58,600 bases of DNA from Desulfonatronovibrio magnus (GTDB taxonomy: Bacteria; Desulfobacterota; Desulfovibrionia; Desulfovibrionales; Desulfonatronovibrionaceae), in assembly GCF_000934755.1 (NCBI RefSeq), contig NZ_JYNP01000038.1:1-58600 (forward strand), given 5' to 3'. The notes beneath the pieces are model-generated. The model saw only the letters and a program-made list of their open reading frames with translations, ran no database searches and was not told the origin of the DNA. Below are positions 1-9,140 of this stretch, piece by piece. How positions within the stretch are numbered: position 1 is the first letter of the stretch; each line of letters starts with the position of its first letter. The position numbers were made by a program, and so were the translations under genes.

Positions 1-533
1 TCCATAAGGATAGAGGTTTTGAAAGCCTCGTCTGCCATATGGGTTATGTCATGCAGTAAATGCCTGAACTTAGGAATAAAAACCCTGAATGATTCATGGG
101 GTATTTCAAAATAGTCTTCAAAGTCGCAGCTGAATGTCCACTTACTTACACCGTGATAGATAATCACTGGAATGACTATAGGCAAGTAGCCTGACAGCTT
201 GTTACGTCTATACAGGTTCATCCATTTCTGGACCGAATAGTGAAGAGCTTGAAGCAGTGCATACTTGTCCAGATAACTTTTATGTTCAAAGAGGAAATAG
301 AGTTCTGCAATCTCGTTGCTGTTTTTTAGCCGAACCCTGACAACCACGTCAGTACGGAACTCTTTGAACTCTTGAGCTACAAACCCGCTGATATCTATTT
401 CTATTTCTGACAAATCCAGGTAGGCCTTGATTTCATCTGGTATGTAATAGTTGATGAAATCTCGGACCAGCTCTTCATCCTGGAAAAAAGTCTTGAAGCC
501 TACATCGTGTGGGGATGGAATTTCAAATGACAT
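1..533 (-). CDS. Rpn-family recombination-promoting nuclease / transposase_31 (partial, C-terminus outside window)
   Basis: Reads from an ATG at 533 leftward off the window edge (177 residues visible). The N-terminus has the family signature PHDVGFKTFF, followed by IDISGFVAQEF and a conserved ELYFLFEHKS segment, whose E-x-K/H-rich core resembles the PD-(D/E)XK nuclease centre of Rpn proteins (PF04754, formerly annotated as transposase). These enzymes are DNA endonucleases that stimulate RecA-independent recombination. No strong ribosome binding site precedes the ATG. The gene sits beside element relics, which is usual for this mobile-associated family. The family call is firm; activity cannot be judged without the C-terminus. 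Confidence 0.75.
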   Translation of the reverse strand, partial: MSFEIPSPHDVGFKTFFQDEELVRDFINYYIPDEIKAYLDLSEIEIDISGFVAQEFKEFRTDVVVRVRLKNSNEIAELYFLFEHKSYLDKYALLQALHYSVQKWMNLYRRNKLSGYLPIVIPVIIYHGVSKWTFSCDFEDYFEIPHESFRVFIPKFRHLLHDITHMADEAFKTSILM

Positions 534-619
534 AGTGGTCTTAAAATATTGTAAGAGGATTGTATACGTGCATGAGGTACAGATATAGTAAGGTTTTAAG
601 GAGCAGGCAAGGGTAAATT

Positions 620-885
620 GGTTCTTCGACGTTTTATGTGGAATTGCAGCAAAAATCATGAAGTGTCCGGAGGCTCTTTTCGCCCCCTTTATGGGGCACG
701 AGCGCCAAGCCCGTCAAGGCAGTCCCCTTCGGGGTTGGCTTTCGCCATGCCTTGACGGGCTTAGCTTTCTCGTACCTACTTCAATCATGGGCGACGGACG
801 GAGATGCCTCCGACGGGGACTCAGAACAGAGATTGCGCATTGTGCCAGACTTTTTCGTGAATTCCACATGAAACGTCGAAGAGCC
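620..885. mobile_element. 266-bp MITE-like relic with ISL3-like terminal inverted repeats
   Basis: The ends are 26-bp inverted repeats matching at 24 of 26 positions: 620-645 reads GGTTCTTCGACGTTTTATGT plus GGAATT, and the complement of 860-885 reads GGCTCTTCGACGTTTCATGT plus GGAATT. GGCTCTTC...ATGTGGAATT ends resemble ISL3-family tips. The interior has no transposase; it holds a 15-bp hairpin (707-721 with 748-762) around smaller hairpins. No clear target duplication is seen. It is a non-autonomous derivative or decayed element; the ISL3 assignment is tentative. Confidence 0.6.
707..762. repeat. Large imperfect hairpin inside the ISL3-like relic
   Basis: AAGCCCGTCAAGGCA (707-721) pairs perfectly with TGCCTTGACGGGCTT (748-762). 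The loop carries CCCCTTCGGGG and GGCTTTCGCC, each a small hairpin. This is the structured core of the 266-bp relic and could fold in RNA or ssDNA; no function is evident. Confidence 0.6.
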
Positions 886-927
886 ATAATTTGTTGCAAT
901 TTTCTAAAAAGAATGTATTCATCAATT

Positions 928-1191
928 ATGAACTTCGAATGGGACCCATTAAAAAACACAAGCAACCAGATAAAACATGGCATCAGCTTTGAGAAAGCCA
1001 GTGCACTATGGGCTGATCCTGATCGCCTGGAAATTGAAGCCCCGTATCCGCTGGAGAACAGGCAAATCATGATCGGTAAAGTCGATGAGTGCATTTGGAC
1101 AGCGATATATACTTTAAGAGATTCTGCGGTTAGACTCATCTCGTTTACGATCGGGGTCGGACCTAACCATCATACTCAAATATCAGGATAA
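928..1191 (+). pseudogene. brnT: BrnT-family toxin (DUF497), C-terminus replaced by inserted element
   Basis: The ATG at 928 opens MNFEWDPLKNTSNQIKHGIS, the typical BrnT/DUF497 start (F-x-W-D-x-x-K-x-x-x-N-x-x-K-H-G-I-x-F). BrnT is a ribonuclease toxin of type II BrnT/BrnA modules. Similarity stops after VRLISF, near position 1152, where the GGGGTCGGACC terminus of a RAYT-derived element begins; the last 15 codons are element sequence. The conserved ending of the family (normally an 'SARRA/KRE' segment) is missing, and no BrnA antitoxin gene lies downstream. It is most likely an inactivated toxin fragment. Confidence 0.7.
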
Positions 1192-1619
1192 ATTTCCCAA
1201 ATTAGCCTGTTTTCAGAGCTTAGAAGCCTCTTTTTACCATCAAAAACATCATTGCAAGCCGACAATGGTTCTTTCAAAGCATATAGTCCAGCCTTACTCA
1301 CTTCATGAACTTTGCGGCCACAAGCATTTCCGCCAAGCCTCACCTTGACCTTTTCTACAAAATCCATGTAGCCCACAGTAACACTTTCAGTCCAGCTGGC
1401 TTCTCTGGGAGTGCGCTCATCCACTGCTGCCTGAACCCATCCAGAGTAAACCTGCAAAAAACTATGCCACACATGATCAGGCAGAAAATATCTGTTTGCT
1501 CTGGGCATGTTCTCTTACATCTATGTTTTTGGCCCTAAAAAAGGTAACCTAAGGCAATTTTTTGGCCCTGTAGAGGACCTTTACTCAATTAGTTCAATGG
1601 TTTGGTTAGGTCCGACCCC
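1153..1619. mobile_element. RAYT-derived miniature element, copy 1 (467 bp)
   Basis: It is bounded by inverted termini GGGGTCGGACCTAACCA (from 1153) and TGGTTAGGTCCGACCCC (to 1619). Inside, on the minus strand, lies an internally deleted REP-associated tyrosine transposase frame. Copy 2 at 36908-37603 has the same termini and the same gene ends. The left end interrupts brnT, and the right end lies 25 bp before a pgi fragment. No target duplication is seen, which is consistent with Y1/HUH transposition. Confidence 0.75.
1176..1508 (-). pseudogene. Internally deleted REP-associated tyrosine transposase (RAYT, Y1_Tnp)
   Basis: The 110-codon frame begins MPRANRYFLPDHVWHS, the start of delta-proteobacterial RAYT proteins. 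It then jumps to a C-terminal part with WTESVTVGYMDFVEKVK, KVHEVSKAGLYALKEPLSA and a final WEIYPDI. The central part with the HUH metal site and catalytic tyrosine is absent, so it cannot be an active transposase. The deletion left the frame open, explaining why it still reads as one protein. Confidence 0.75.
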
Positions 1620-1644
1620 ATAAAAACATAAAAAGTAATAAGCC

Positions 1645-2007
1645 ATGATGATGGGCAAAACCAGTGCCGAGGCCGGGCAGGAGCTTCTGGACCAGGGCAG
1701 ATCCATGGACGAGATCAACAGTATTCTGCCCCACAAGGTCTTTCCCGGCAACAAGCCGTCCAACTCCATCTTATTGCCTGAACTTACCCCTGAAAATCTG
1801 GGCGCGCTCATCGCCCTTTATGAGCATAAGGTCTTTGTGCAGGGTGTGATCTGGAATATCAATTCCTTTGATCAATGGGGCGTGGAGCTGGGCAAACAGC
1901 TGGCCAAAGATATTGAGCCGGAGCTGGAAGACCCCTCACCTGTAAATAACCACGACAGCTCAACCAACGGACTGATTAATACCTGGAAAAAGATGTACTG
2001 GCTTTAA
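1645..2007 (+). pseudogene. pgi: Glucose-6-phosphate isomerase, C-terminal fragment
   Basis: The 120 codons match the last quarter of phosphoglucose isomerase: [20 protein letters not shown], then [34 protein letters not shown] and HDSSTNGLI. Intact Pgi is about 550 residues; here roughly 430 N-terminal residues, including most of the active site, are missing. A stop lies just upstream (1639-1641) and the RAYT-derived element ends at 1619, so the gene was cut there by insertion or deletion. It is convergent with the CheB-CheR gene, whose stop overlaps its end. It is non-functional. Confidence 0.85.
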
Positions 2008-5000
2008 CAGACCGCTCCCTGGTCTTCTCCTGCACCTGAGTCGGAGATGTCTTTTGCCAGGCACAGAACCCAAATGGGTTTTCCATGTTCGTTGCCAACA
2101 GGTTTAACCTGCAACTGATATGCTTTTTTCTCACCGGAGCCTGTAACTGATTTGCTCAAGACCTCCCCCTCTTCTCCACCGGCAAGCACCCTGCGGATAA
2201 GGCTAAGCTGCACACCATCTTCATCAGGCAGGAAAAGGTCGCCAAGAGTCTTCCCGAATATTTCTCCGGGCTTCCTTTTCAATTCCCGGGCAAAGGCGGT
2301 GTTCACAAAACGGTAAGTTTCATCGCTGTTGAGGATACATATCCGGTCTGTGGAGCTCTGGGCGAGCAAACGGTATAATTTTTGGCTTCGCTCCAGCTCA
2401 TCCCGAGCCTTCTTCATCTCGGTTATGTCCACAAATGTCAGCACGGCACCCTCAATCACATTGTCCAGAGTACGGTAAGGCAGAATGCGCATGGTGTACC
2501 AGGAACCCATGCGGGTCTGAACTTCCACCTCTTTGGAGATCAAAGTGTCCAGCACGGCCTTGATATCTTCCACCAGATGGTCATACCCCACAAGATTGGA
2601 AACGATGTGAGCCACGGGTCGTCCTACATCGCTGGGAATCAGGTTGATGATCCTTGTAGCCGAGGGAGTAAATCGCAGGATACGCAGGTCATGATCAATA
2701 AAAATAGTGCCAATGCCTGTACCGGCCAGCAGATTATTCATGTCATTGTTGGCCCGGGTCAGTTCGGATACATTGGTTTGCAGTTCGGAATTGACCGTGG
2801 ACAACTCTTCATTGACTGCCTGCAGTTCCTCTTTAGAAGTTTCAAGTTCTTCATTGGTGGATTGCAATTCTTCATTGACCGACTGCATATCCTCATTGGA
2901 GGATCTGAGTTCTTCATTGGAGGTCTGCAGTTCTTCAGTGGAAGTCAGGAGATATTCTTCCTTGGCCCTTAGTTCCTGTTCAAGGGCGGCAATGCGTGCT
3001 TCTGCGTCAATCAGGTCCGGCTGCCCTGTTTTTCCCCCATGGTCAAAAGAGGAGTCTTTTTGTCTTGCCGATTGCAGTTCCGAGACCTGTCTCTGTTCCA
3101 GAATTACCATATACAGATCAGTCTCTTGCCCGGTGTTTGAACCTGCAGCTATCGGTAAAACGGTCAGGTTGACAAAAATATAGTTACCATTGTTTTTGAC
3201 CCGCAGGTCAGAATAACTCACCAGTTTTTGGTCCGAAACAACACTGTGCAGGGCGATGGTCAGGTTGTGCTTCAGACCTTCACGGGCCATCTTCAGGATG
3301 TTGTTTGTTCCGGCTTCGCCAGTAGCAGGCTCCAGATAAGATCCGGCGCGGCCATGCAGATACAGGATGTCGCCCCGGGAGTTAATGAGGGCCGCAACAG
3401 GCGACATCTGTCTCAAAAGGGCCTGTTCGGTCAGTTCACGCAGGGACGGTTTGCCGGGTCTGTCCGTCTTTGACGTAGTCGGAGATAATGGCCAGGCAGT
3501 TGATCTTGTGGACGGAGAAAAGAATTTAAGAGCCGCATGGTTGGTTTGGTAATGATCATCCTTACGTTCAAACAATTTTGACTTGCGATCCAGGGGGGCG
3601 AATAAATCGTTAAAATCCCCCACAGTCTCCGAAGTGCCAAGGAAAAGAAAACCTCCAGGATTCAGGGAGTAATGGAACAAAGGGATGATTTTTTTTTGCA
3701 GCTCCCCACCCATATAGATAAGCAGATTGCGGCAACAAATCAGGTCAAGCCTGGAAAAAGGGGGGTCCTTGATCACGTCCTGTTCGGAAAAAATCACCAT
3801 ATTACGGATTTTTTTGTGAATGCGAAAGGCGCTGCCATCGGGTTCAGCCACAAAAAAACGAGCCAGCCGTTCCCTGGTGATATCCGGAGCAATACTGGCC
3901 GGATACAGACCAGCCCTGGCCGTGGCTATAGCCTGGGAGTCAATATCCGTGGCAAAAACCTGAATATCGATACTTTGTTTCAGATTATCCTGATGTTCAG
4001 CCAGCAACATGGCCAGAGAATATGCTTCCTCGCCAGAGGAACAACCTACCGACCAGACCCGGATCGGATTTTTCTTTTTTTTCTTTTCGGATTCTCCGGT
4101 AAAAAGCCTGGGGATAACCTGTTGTTCCAATGTCTTGAAGGCTTCCTTGTCACGGAAAAAACTGGTCACGCCAATAAGCAGGTCACGAAACAATCCTTTC
4201 ACTTCTGAAGGGTCCTGCTGCAGGAATTTGACGTATCCATCCATGGATTCGATCTGATGGACAGCCATGCGCCTTTCCACGCGGCGATGAATAGTGCTTG
4301 GCTTGTACTGGGAAAAATCATGTCCGGTCTGATCGCGCAATAGAATAAACATTTTTTTCAGGGCATTCTTAGGGGGCTGGACCATGGCGGACTTGGGGAT
4401 ATTGCCGAAGGCTTGGGCCACATAGGCCATGATCTGGGCGGGCATTTTTGCCGGCGGCAATTCATAGTCCACCAGCCCTGTGGCCAGGGCGCTGCGCGGC
4501 ATGCCGTCATGCTCGGAGGATGCCAGGCTTTGGACCATGACCATGCCGCCCTCGCCCTTAATGGCTCGCACGCCCAGGGCGCCGTCGCTGCCCGTGCCCG
4601 AGAGCACCACGCAAATGGCCCGCTCACGTTTATCCTGAGCCAGAGACCTGAAAAAAAAATCAATGGGCAGGCGCTGACCCCGTGGAGCGGATGGTTCCAG
4701 CAGCTGCAGTGCGCCGTTTAAAAAGGCCATGTCGCGGCCCGGCGGGATTATATAGGCGCAGTTGGGTCGGACCGTCATTCCGTCCTCGACTTCAAATACC
4801 TGCATGCGGGTATAGCGCCTTATGAGTTCGGTAAGGATACTCTTGTGGTCCGGGGCCAGGTGCTGGACCAGGACAAAGGCCATACCAGGATCAATGTCCG
4901 CCGGCATGCCGGAAAAAAAGGCTTCAAAAGCAGCAAGTCCCCCGGCTGAGGCGCCGATGCCGACAATGGGAAAGTCCGGGGAAGAATCCTGGTCCGACTG

Positions 5001-5093
5001 TTTTATATCGGTGGAATCCGGTTCAGTCCTTTTTTCTTTGATGACCTTGGAAGATTTTGGAGGTTTTACCTTATTTTTTTGGGAGGAAGTCAT
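2004..5093 (-). CDS. CheB-CheR fusion with coiled coil and PAS domains
   Basis: The 1,029-residue protein combines both chemoreceptor-modifying enzymes. Residues about 41-230 are a CheB methylesterase with the catalytic triad visible: Ser49 (GIGASAGG), His78 (VQHLAPDH) and Asp170 ([10 protein letters not shown]). Residues about 240-510 are a CheR methyltransferase with SAM motif [13 protein letters not shown] and the CRNLLIYM motif. A long heptad segment rich in EELQ/NEEL repeats (about 690-765) follows, then two PAS domains (about 785-890 and 905-1020). There is no CheB receiver domain and no kinase domain, so output probably goes to a partner; the PAS kinase next upstream is the obvious candidate. 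The start is supported by AAGGAGAC before the ATG. Confidence 0.88.
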   Translation of the reverse strand: MTSSQKNKVKPPKSSKVIKEKRTEPDSTDIKQSDQDSSPDFPIVGIGASAGGLAAFEAFFSGMPADIDPGMAFVLVQHLAPDHKSILTELIRRYTRMQVFEVEDGMTVRPNCAYIIPPGRDMAFLNGALQLLEPSAPRGQRLPIDFFFRSLAQDKRERAICVVLSGTGSDGALGVRAIKGEGGMVMVQSLASSEHDGMPRSALATGLVDYELPPAKMPAQIMAYVAQAFGNIPKSAMVQPPKNALKKMFILLRDQTGHDFSQYKPSTIHRRVERRMAVHQIESMDGYVKFLQQDPSEVKGLFRDLLIGVTSFFRDKEAFKTLEQQVIPRLFTGESEKKKKKNPIRVWSVGCSSGEEAYSLAMLLAEHQDNLKQSIDIQVFATDIDSQAIATARAGLYPASIAPDITRERLARFFVAEPDGSAFRIHKKIRNMVIFSEQDVIKDPPFSRLDLICCRNLLIYMGGELQKKIIPLFHYSLNPGGFLFLGTSETVGDFNDLFAPLDRKSKLFERKDDHYQTNHAALKFFSPSTRSTAWPLSPTTSKTDRPGKPSLRELTEQALLRQMSPVAALINSRGDILYLHGRAGSYLEPATGEAGTNNILKMAREGLKHNLTIALHSVVSDQKLVSYSDLRVKNNGNYIFVNLTVLPIAAGSNTGQETDLYMVILEQRQVSELQSARQKDSSFDHGGKTGQPDLIDAEARIAALEQELRAKEEYLLTSTEELQTSNEELRSSNEDMQSVNEELQSTNEELETSKEELQAVNEELSTVNSELQTNVSELTRANNDMNNLLAGTGIGTIFIDHDLRILRFTPSATRIINLIPSDVGRPVAHIVSNLVGYDHLVEDIKAVLDTLISKEVEVQTRMGSWYTMRILPYRTLDNVIEGAVLTFVDITEMKKARDELERSQKLYRLLAQSSTDRICILNSDETYRFVNTAFARELKRKPGEIFGKTLGDLFLPDEDGVQLSLIRRVLAGGEEGEVLSKSVTGSGEKKAYQLQVKPVGNEHGKPIWVLCLAKDISDSGAGEDQGAVC

Positions 5094-5469
5094 GCCGGTC
5101 TCCTTGGACTTTGATCCTTATTAAAAAACGTCACTAATGATCAAGGGCAAGGAGTTTCAATTACATTTTACCGGTTAACAAAGCAAGATCATATCAAAAT
5201 CCGTGATCTGTTGAGTTTTAAGTGAAAAGTTTTAAGCTGATTGTTGAAGAAATCAACAATCATTTCTGGCACTTGACAGTCAAAAGTTCTCTTAACCATT
5301 TGAATTCATTTACCATGATTCTACCTGTTCGTCATTCCGGCGAAAGCCGGAATCCAGTGTCTTTTCAATAGGATAAAAGACTGGATGCCGGATCAAAGCC
5401 TGTCCCGGACTTTGATCCGGCATCCGGCATGACCGGGAGAACTTTTGACTCTCAAGTTCTGGAAACAGA
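5094..5469. repeat. Intergenic region with dispersed palindromic (REP-like) repeats
   Basis: This 376-bp gap holds no gene. ATTCCGGCGAAAGCCGGAAT at 5334-5353 is a perfect palindromic hairpin. GGATGCCGGATCAAAG (5383-5398) pairs with CTTTGATCCGGCATCC (5410-5425). The same ATTCCGGCTTTCGCCGGAAT unit recurs at 21508-21527. These are intergenic REP-type repeats; any role in termination here is unproven because no T-run follows. Confidence 0.65.
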
Positions 5470-6756
5470 TCATCCCTTAAGAACCGGAAGTGTAATGAAA
5501 AACCTGGATCCCTGGTCAGGGATGCTTTCCGCCCAGATTTGCCCTCCGTGTTTTTCAACAAATTCTCTGCACAGGATCAGCCCCAGGCCTGATCCTTTCC
5601 CCCCACTTTTGCCGGAGTGCCATGTTTTGTGGTCAGTGGAAAAAATTTTATCTATTAACTGCTGATCCATGCCGATGCCGTTGTCTTGCACGGAAACTGT
5701 GACCATATCATCGCTCTGTGTGGCCTTGATGACTACCGTGCCGTGGGTCTTACTGAATTTTACAGCGTTGGAAATGAGATTTCGCAGTACAGTGTTGAGC
5801 ATATGAGGATCGGCGAAGATATTAAAACTCTCGGGAACAATGATTTTCAAGGCTACTGATTTCTGATCGGCCATGGTCTGAGTCAAATCCGTATTGTTTT
5901 TAACCATATCCTTCAGGTTAATCTCTACTGGTTCCAGTTCAATTTTTCCACATTGAAGGGAGGACCATTCCAGCAGATTTTCGAGCAGGAGAAACAATGT
6001 TTCCGCGGAGTTTTTCATTCCTGAAAAAACTTCCTGCAGTTTGTTCGGCGACCACTCAGTAATACCATTGGCCAGCAGCCTGGCAATACCGACAAATCCA
6101 ACCATGGGTGAGCGCAGATCATGGGCGATTATTGAGAACAGTTTATCCTTTTCACTCAGCACCCGCTGAAGCTTCTCATCAATCTGCTTACGTTTGGAAA
6201 TATCATTGATCACCACACGGCAACGGTTTGAAGGTTCTTCATCCTTAGCTTGTACTGTACTTCCCCTCAGATGCGTCCAGAGGGTTGTTCCGTCTGCTTT
6301 GAGCAGTCGCAGCTCACATTCCTGGGGTTCGCCGGTTTCAAAGAGTTTTTTATGGTGCAGGTAGTAGATATCCTGATCTTGTTTGAGGATGAATTGAGAA
6401 AGCGGCTTTTTCGCCAAAAAGCTGCGAGCCAGTCCCAGCAGGGTGGCGGCAGTAAGATTGGCTTCCAGGATCAGCCCCTGTTGGGAAATAGTGCAGTAGC
6501 CCACTGGGGCCAGGTCGTAGAGATCAAAATAGCGCTCACGGCTTTCCTCCAGTTCTGCCTGGACTGCGCGCAGTTCCTCGTTCTGCAGCTCCAGCTCGAT
6601 CTGATGCACCCGCAGTTCATATAGTTTCCGGCTGATGTCTTCAGGAGACAGGACAGTAATGTCTTCAAGCTTAAGAGCATAGTCCTTCGAGGCAATTTCT
6701 TTGGCCTGCCGACGCAGATCAGAAACTCCTTCAATGCGATAATCCAAGCCCGTCAT
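5470..6756 (-). CDS. PAS-domain sensor histidine kinase
   Basis: This 428-residue protein is a cytoplasmic hybrid-type sensor with no membrane segment. A PAS domain (about 80-190) carries RYFDLYDLAPVGYCTISQQG. A HisKA dimerisation domain has phospho-acceptor His212 in IIAHDLRSPMVGF, and an HATPase_c domain shows NLISNAVKFS (N box), DNGIGM (G1) and GKGSGLGL (G2). The ATG at 6756 is chosen because AAGGAGGATCCC lies immediately upstream; an in-frame ATG five codons earlier lies inside that binding site. No response regulator is adjacent; the CheB-CheR-PAS protein is downstream on the same strand. Confidence 0.85.
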   Translation of the reverse strand: MTGLDYRIEGVSDLRRQAKEIASKDYALKLEDITVLSPEDISRKLYELRVHQIELELQNEELRAVQAELEESRERYFDLYDLAPVGYCTISQQGLILEANLTAATLLGLARSFLAKKPLSQFILKQDQDIYYLHHKKLFETGEPQECELRLLKADGTTLWTHLRGSTVQAKDEEPSNRCRVVINDISKRKQIDEKLQRVLSEKDKLFSIIAHDLRSPMVGFVGIARLLANGITEWSPNKLQEVFSGMKNSAETLFLLLENLLEWSSLQCGKIELEPVEINLKDMVKNNTDLTQTMADQKSVALKIIVPESFNIFADPHMLNTVLRNLISNAVKFSKTHGTVVIKATQSDDMVTVSVQDNGIGMDQQLIDKIFSTDHKTWHSGKSGGKGSGLGLILCREFVEKHGGQIWAESIPDQGSRFFITLPVLKG

Positions 6757-6980
6757 GGGATCCTCCTTCATTTACCGGTCCAGTAAAAAGTTCATTGTTA
6801 AGTCAGGATATGCATCTCAAAACCGTAACTATTCATCATGCTGTAAGGCCGGCCTGCATCCTGAATTCATTTCTGCCCCGGCAAACTCCCGGCATGAGCC
6901 CGCAAGTCAAAACTATAAGGCGCTTAGTACAAATTTTAAACCGACATGTTGTTTCATTTTGAAAGGCTGCCAAGAGGTTT

Positions 6981-7151
6981 TGCCCACGGAACACACGGAA
7001 GGACACCCCAGTGAAATAAGAAGAAATTTCACGGGGCAGGCGGAAGGAAGAAGTGATAATTTATCCGCCAGGGAAAAAGACGCCTAGCGGATAAGGCTTC
7101 GCCGCAAGGCGAAAGAATTTATTCCGTGCTTTTCCGTGTGTTCCGCGGGCA
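6981..7151. repeat. 171-bp terminal-inverted-repeat element (MITE-like)
   Basis: TGCCCACGGAACACACGGAA (6981-7000) is the near-exact complement of TTCCGTGTGTTCCGCGGGCA (7132-7151). The interior contains nested complementary segments (TTATCCGCCAGG/CCTAGCGGATAA and GGCTTCGCCGCAAGGCG) and no ORF. The rest of the 6757-7233 gap shows nothing else recognisable. It is probably a mobile palindromic repeat. Confidence 0.65.
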
Positions 7152-7233
7152 GTCTCTTTTGCCCCGAAGAACAATTACTCAAAACTTTTATAAGCCCTGG
7201 AATGTCGGCTTGTCTGCAACCAGGGGCAGCTGT

Positions 7234-7446
7234 TTACAGTTTGCCTTGTGGCGCATGCCCTGAAACATCTTCAGAAGGTTCAATGATGATGTCGCCTTTG
7301 CTGATGCAGCTGCGATCCCTGTAAACCTCCAGGGCCCAGCCCTGAAACTTTGCACCGCATTGGGTACATTTTCCCTTGAGCGGCAAATTTACTTTCTGAG
7401 CATTGTATTCCATTGTTGATTCAACCTTATCAGTGAGTTTGATCAT
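7234..7446 (-). CDS. Small zinc-ribbon-like hypothetical protein (paralogue 1)
   Basis: The 70-residue protein has a CTQCGAKFQGWALEVYRDRS core and ends in GDIIIEPSEDVSGHAPQ. It is clearly paralogous to the protein at 12093-12293, which carries CMKCGARIKGWALEVYENR followed by CICGGDIIIEPS. In this copy the second cysteine pair is degenerate (CISKGD against CICGGD), so a four-cysteine metal site cannot form in the same way. Function is unknown. It lies downstream of the radical SAM gene beyond a terminator-like hairpin, so it is probably transcribed separately. Confidence 0.6.
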   Translation of the reverse strand: MIKLTDKVESTMEYNAQKVNLPLKGKCTQCGAKFQGWALEVYRDRSCISKGDIIIEPSEDVSGHAPQGKL

Positions 7447-7518
7447 TAAAAGAGGCCCCTTCCTGGCAACTGACTGCTATGCCTTTGTAAAGTGGGGCCT
7501 GCTTCCAGCAGGCCTTCT

Positions 7519-7546
7519 TTAAAAACAGCCGGCAGGATGCCGGCTC
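7519..7546 (-). terminator. Rho-independent terminator downstream of the radical SAM gene
   Basis: Read on the minus strand, GCCGGC-ATCCT-GCCGGC (7544-7528) is followed by TGTTTTTAAAG. It lies about 55 bp after the stop of the gene at 7601-9115 and probably ends the transcript that starts near 11.9 kb. A second hairpin, GCCTGC-TTCCA-GCAGGC, follows just beyond. Confidence 0.65.
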
Positions 7547-7600
7547 CACTTACAACTTCCATTACGACCAACATGCTGGTTTGAAATTTGTGCTAAGCGC

Positions 7601-9115
7601 CTACAACACCCTCAATTCACATACCTTCCTAAAATGGTACCCGTAGATGGCCAGGGTGACTGCCAGGGGCAGGGCCCTGGGACGCCGGAACAGGGTCCAG
7701 AAGAAGAGCTTCCAGTAGTGGAAGCGTTCTTTGCCCAGGATGCCCAGGCGGATAATTGACCGAATCAGGGCCAGCATGCTTTCCGAGGTGCTCCGGATAT
7801 GCATCGGGTTTTTGTTGCTTGGAAAATTATACTCCCGAAGAAAGGTCATGACCCGCTGATAATATGCTGCAGGCGAATAAATGTTCTTCAACAGTTCCCT
7901 GTATCCTTTTTGCAGTGACTCCAGATTCATGACCGGAATGATATTGGTGGTCCCATCCACATTGTTTCCTGAAAAGCACTCCTGCAGCCGGCCGGACTGC
8001 TTGAGCCTGCTGTAGAGCCTGGTGCCTGGAGGGGCCTGGAGCAGACCGACCATGGCTGTAGCTATACCGCTTTCCTGTATGAACTCCACAAGACTGGAGA
8101 ATATTCCACTGTCATCATTGTCAAAGCCGATAATAAATCCGCCCTGGACCTGGATTCCAAAGCGCTGGATGCGCTTCACGTCCCGGATCAGATCGCGATG
8201 GATGTTCTGTCCCTTGCCGCATTCGGCAAGACTGGCCTCGTTGGGGGTTTCAATGCCGATGAACACGTTGTCAAAACCTGCTGCAACCATCATGGTCAGC
8301 AGTTCTTCGTCGTCAGCCAGGTTGATGGAAGCCTCGGTGCCAAAGGGCACGCCTTTTTTATCTTCCCTCCAGCGGATCAGGGCAGGCAAAAGCTCGGTCT
8401 TGAGCCGACGTTTGTTTCCGATGAGATTGTCATCCACGAAAAAGATTCCGCCCCGCCACCCCTGGGCATAAAGACTGTCCAGCTCGGCGATCATCTGAGG
8501 CGCGCTTTTACTTCTCGGAATGCGTCCCAAAAGTGCCGTGATATTGCAGAAGTCGCAATTAAAGGGGCAGCCCCGGGAATACTGAACGCTCATGGTGGCG
8601 TACTGCTTCAGTTCCAGCAGGTCCCAGCGGGGAATGGGCGTCTGCCCCATGTCAGCATACTTATCCGAGGAATAAATGCGTTTTGGCCGCCCCTGATCCA
8701 GGTCCTTCAAGAATTCGGGCAGGGTCAGCTCGGCCTCGTTGAGCACAAAATAATCCACTTCAGGAAAGTGTTCATGCTCAACCGTGAACAGAGGTCCCCC
8801 GGCAACCACTTTCAGGCCCGCTTCCACGCACCTGTTAATTACCTTTCTGGATGATTCGCGCTGCACGGTCATGGCGCTTATGAACGCGTAATCCGCCCAG
8901 TCCAGATCTTCCATGGATAACCCCCTGATGTTCATGTCCACCAGACGCAGACTCCAGTTTTTGGGAAGCATGGCTGCTATAGTCACCAGCCCAAGAGGAG
9001 GCAGGGAGACCTTCTTGCCCACAAATTTCAGGGCATGCTTGAAGCTCCAAAAAGTGTCCGGAATCTCCGGATAGATGAGCAGGATATTTGGGGTATTTGT
9101 TTTAACAGGAGTCAT
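7601..9115 (-). CDS. B12-binding domain radical SAM protein (DUF4070 type)
   Basis: The 504-residue protein starts with a cobalamin-binding-like Rossmann domain (residues about 10-140, ILLIYPEIPDTFW...PPLGLVTIAAM). A radical SAM core follows with CPFNCDFC, the CxxxCxxC cluster motif, near residue 185. The C-terminal third resembles the DUF4070 domain found with these enzymes. Members carry out methylation or other radical chemistry on unactivated carbons, often in lipid or hopanoid biosynthesis; the substrate cannot be read from sequence. GAGGAGGG precedes the ATG. It is the last gene of the small-protein stress cluster and is followed by a terminator hairpin. Confidence 0.85.
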   Translation of the reverse strand: MTPVKTNTPNILLIYPEIPDTFWSFKHALKFVGKKVSLPPLGLVTIAAMLPKNWSLRLVDMNIRGLSMEDLDWADYAFISAMTVQRESSRKVINRCVEAGLKVVAGGPLFTVEHEHFPEVDYFVLNEAELTLPEFLKDLDQGRPKRIYSSDKYADMGQTPIPRWDLLELKQYATMSVQYSRGCPFNCDFCNITALLGRIPRSKSAPQMIAELDSLYAQGWRGGIFFVDDNLIGNKRRLKTELLPALIRWREDKKGVPFGTEASINLADDEELLTMMVAAGFDNVFIGIETPNEASLAECGKGQNIHRDLIRDVKRIQRFGIQVQGGFIIGFDNDDSGIFSSLVEFIQESGIATAMVGLLQAPPGTRLYSRLKQSGRLQECFSGNNVDGTTNIIPVMNLESLQKGYRELLKNIYSPAAYYQRVMTFLREYNFPSNKNPMHIRSTSESMLALIRSIIRLGILGKERFHYWKLFFWTLFRRPRALPLAVTLAIYGYHFRKVCELRVL

Positions 9116-9140
9116 ATGCCCTCCTCATGAAAGTATTAGA

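Noticed and set aside
1176-1508. Treating the 110-codon RAYT frame as an active transposase
   Set aside because: The HUH motif and catalytic tyrosine region are deleted.
2382-2972. Long plus-strand open frame opposite the CheB-CheR gene
   Set aside because: It lies wholly within the repeat-rich coiled-coil/PAS coding region of a well-supported gene, has no ribosome site and has repetitive low-complexity translation; it is an antisense shadow.
5334-5425. Closely spaced palindromes that might suggest a CRISPR array
   Set aside because: The repeat units are not regularly spaced or identical and there are no cas genes; they are REP-type intergenic palindromes.
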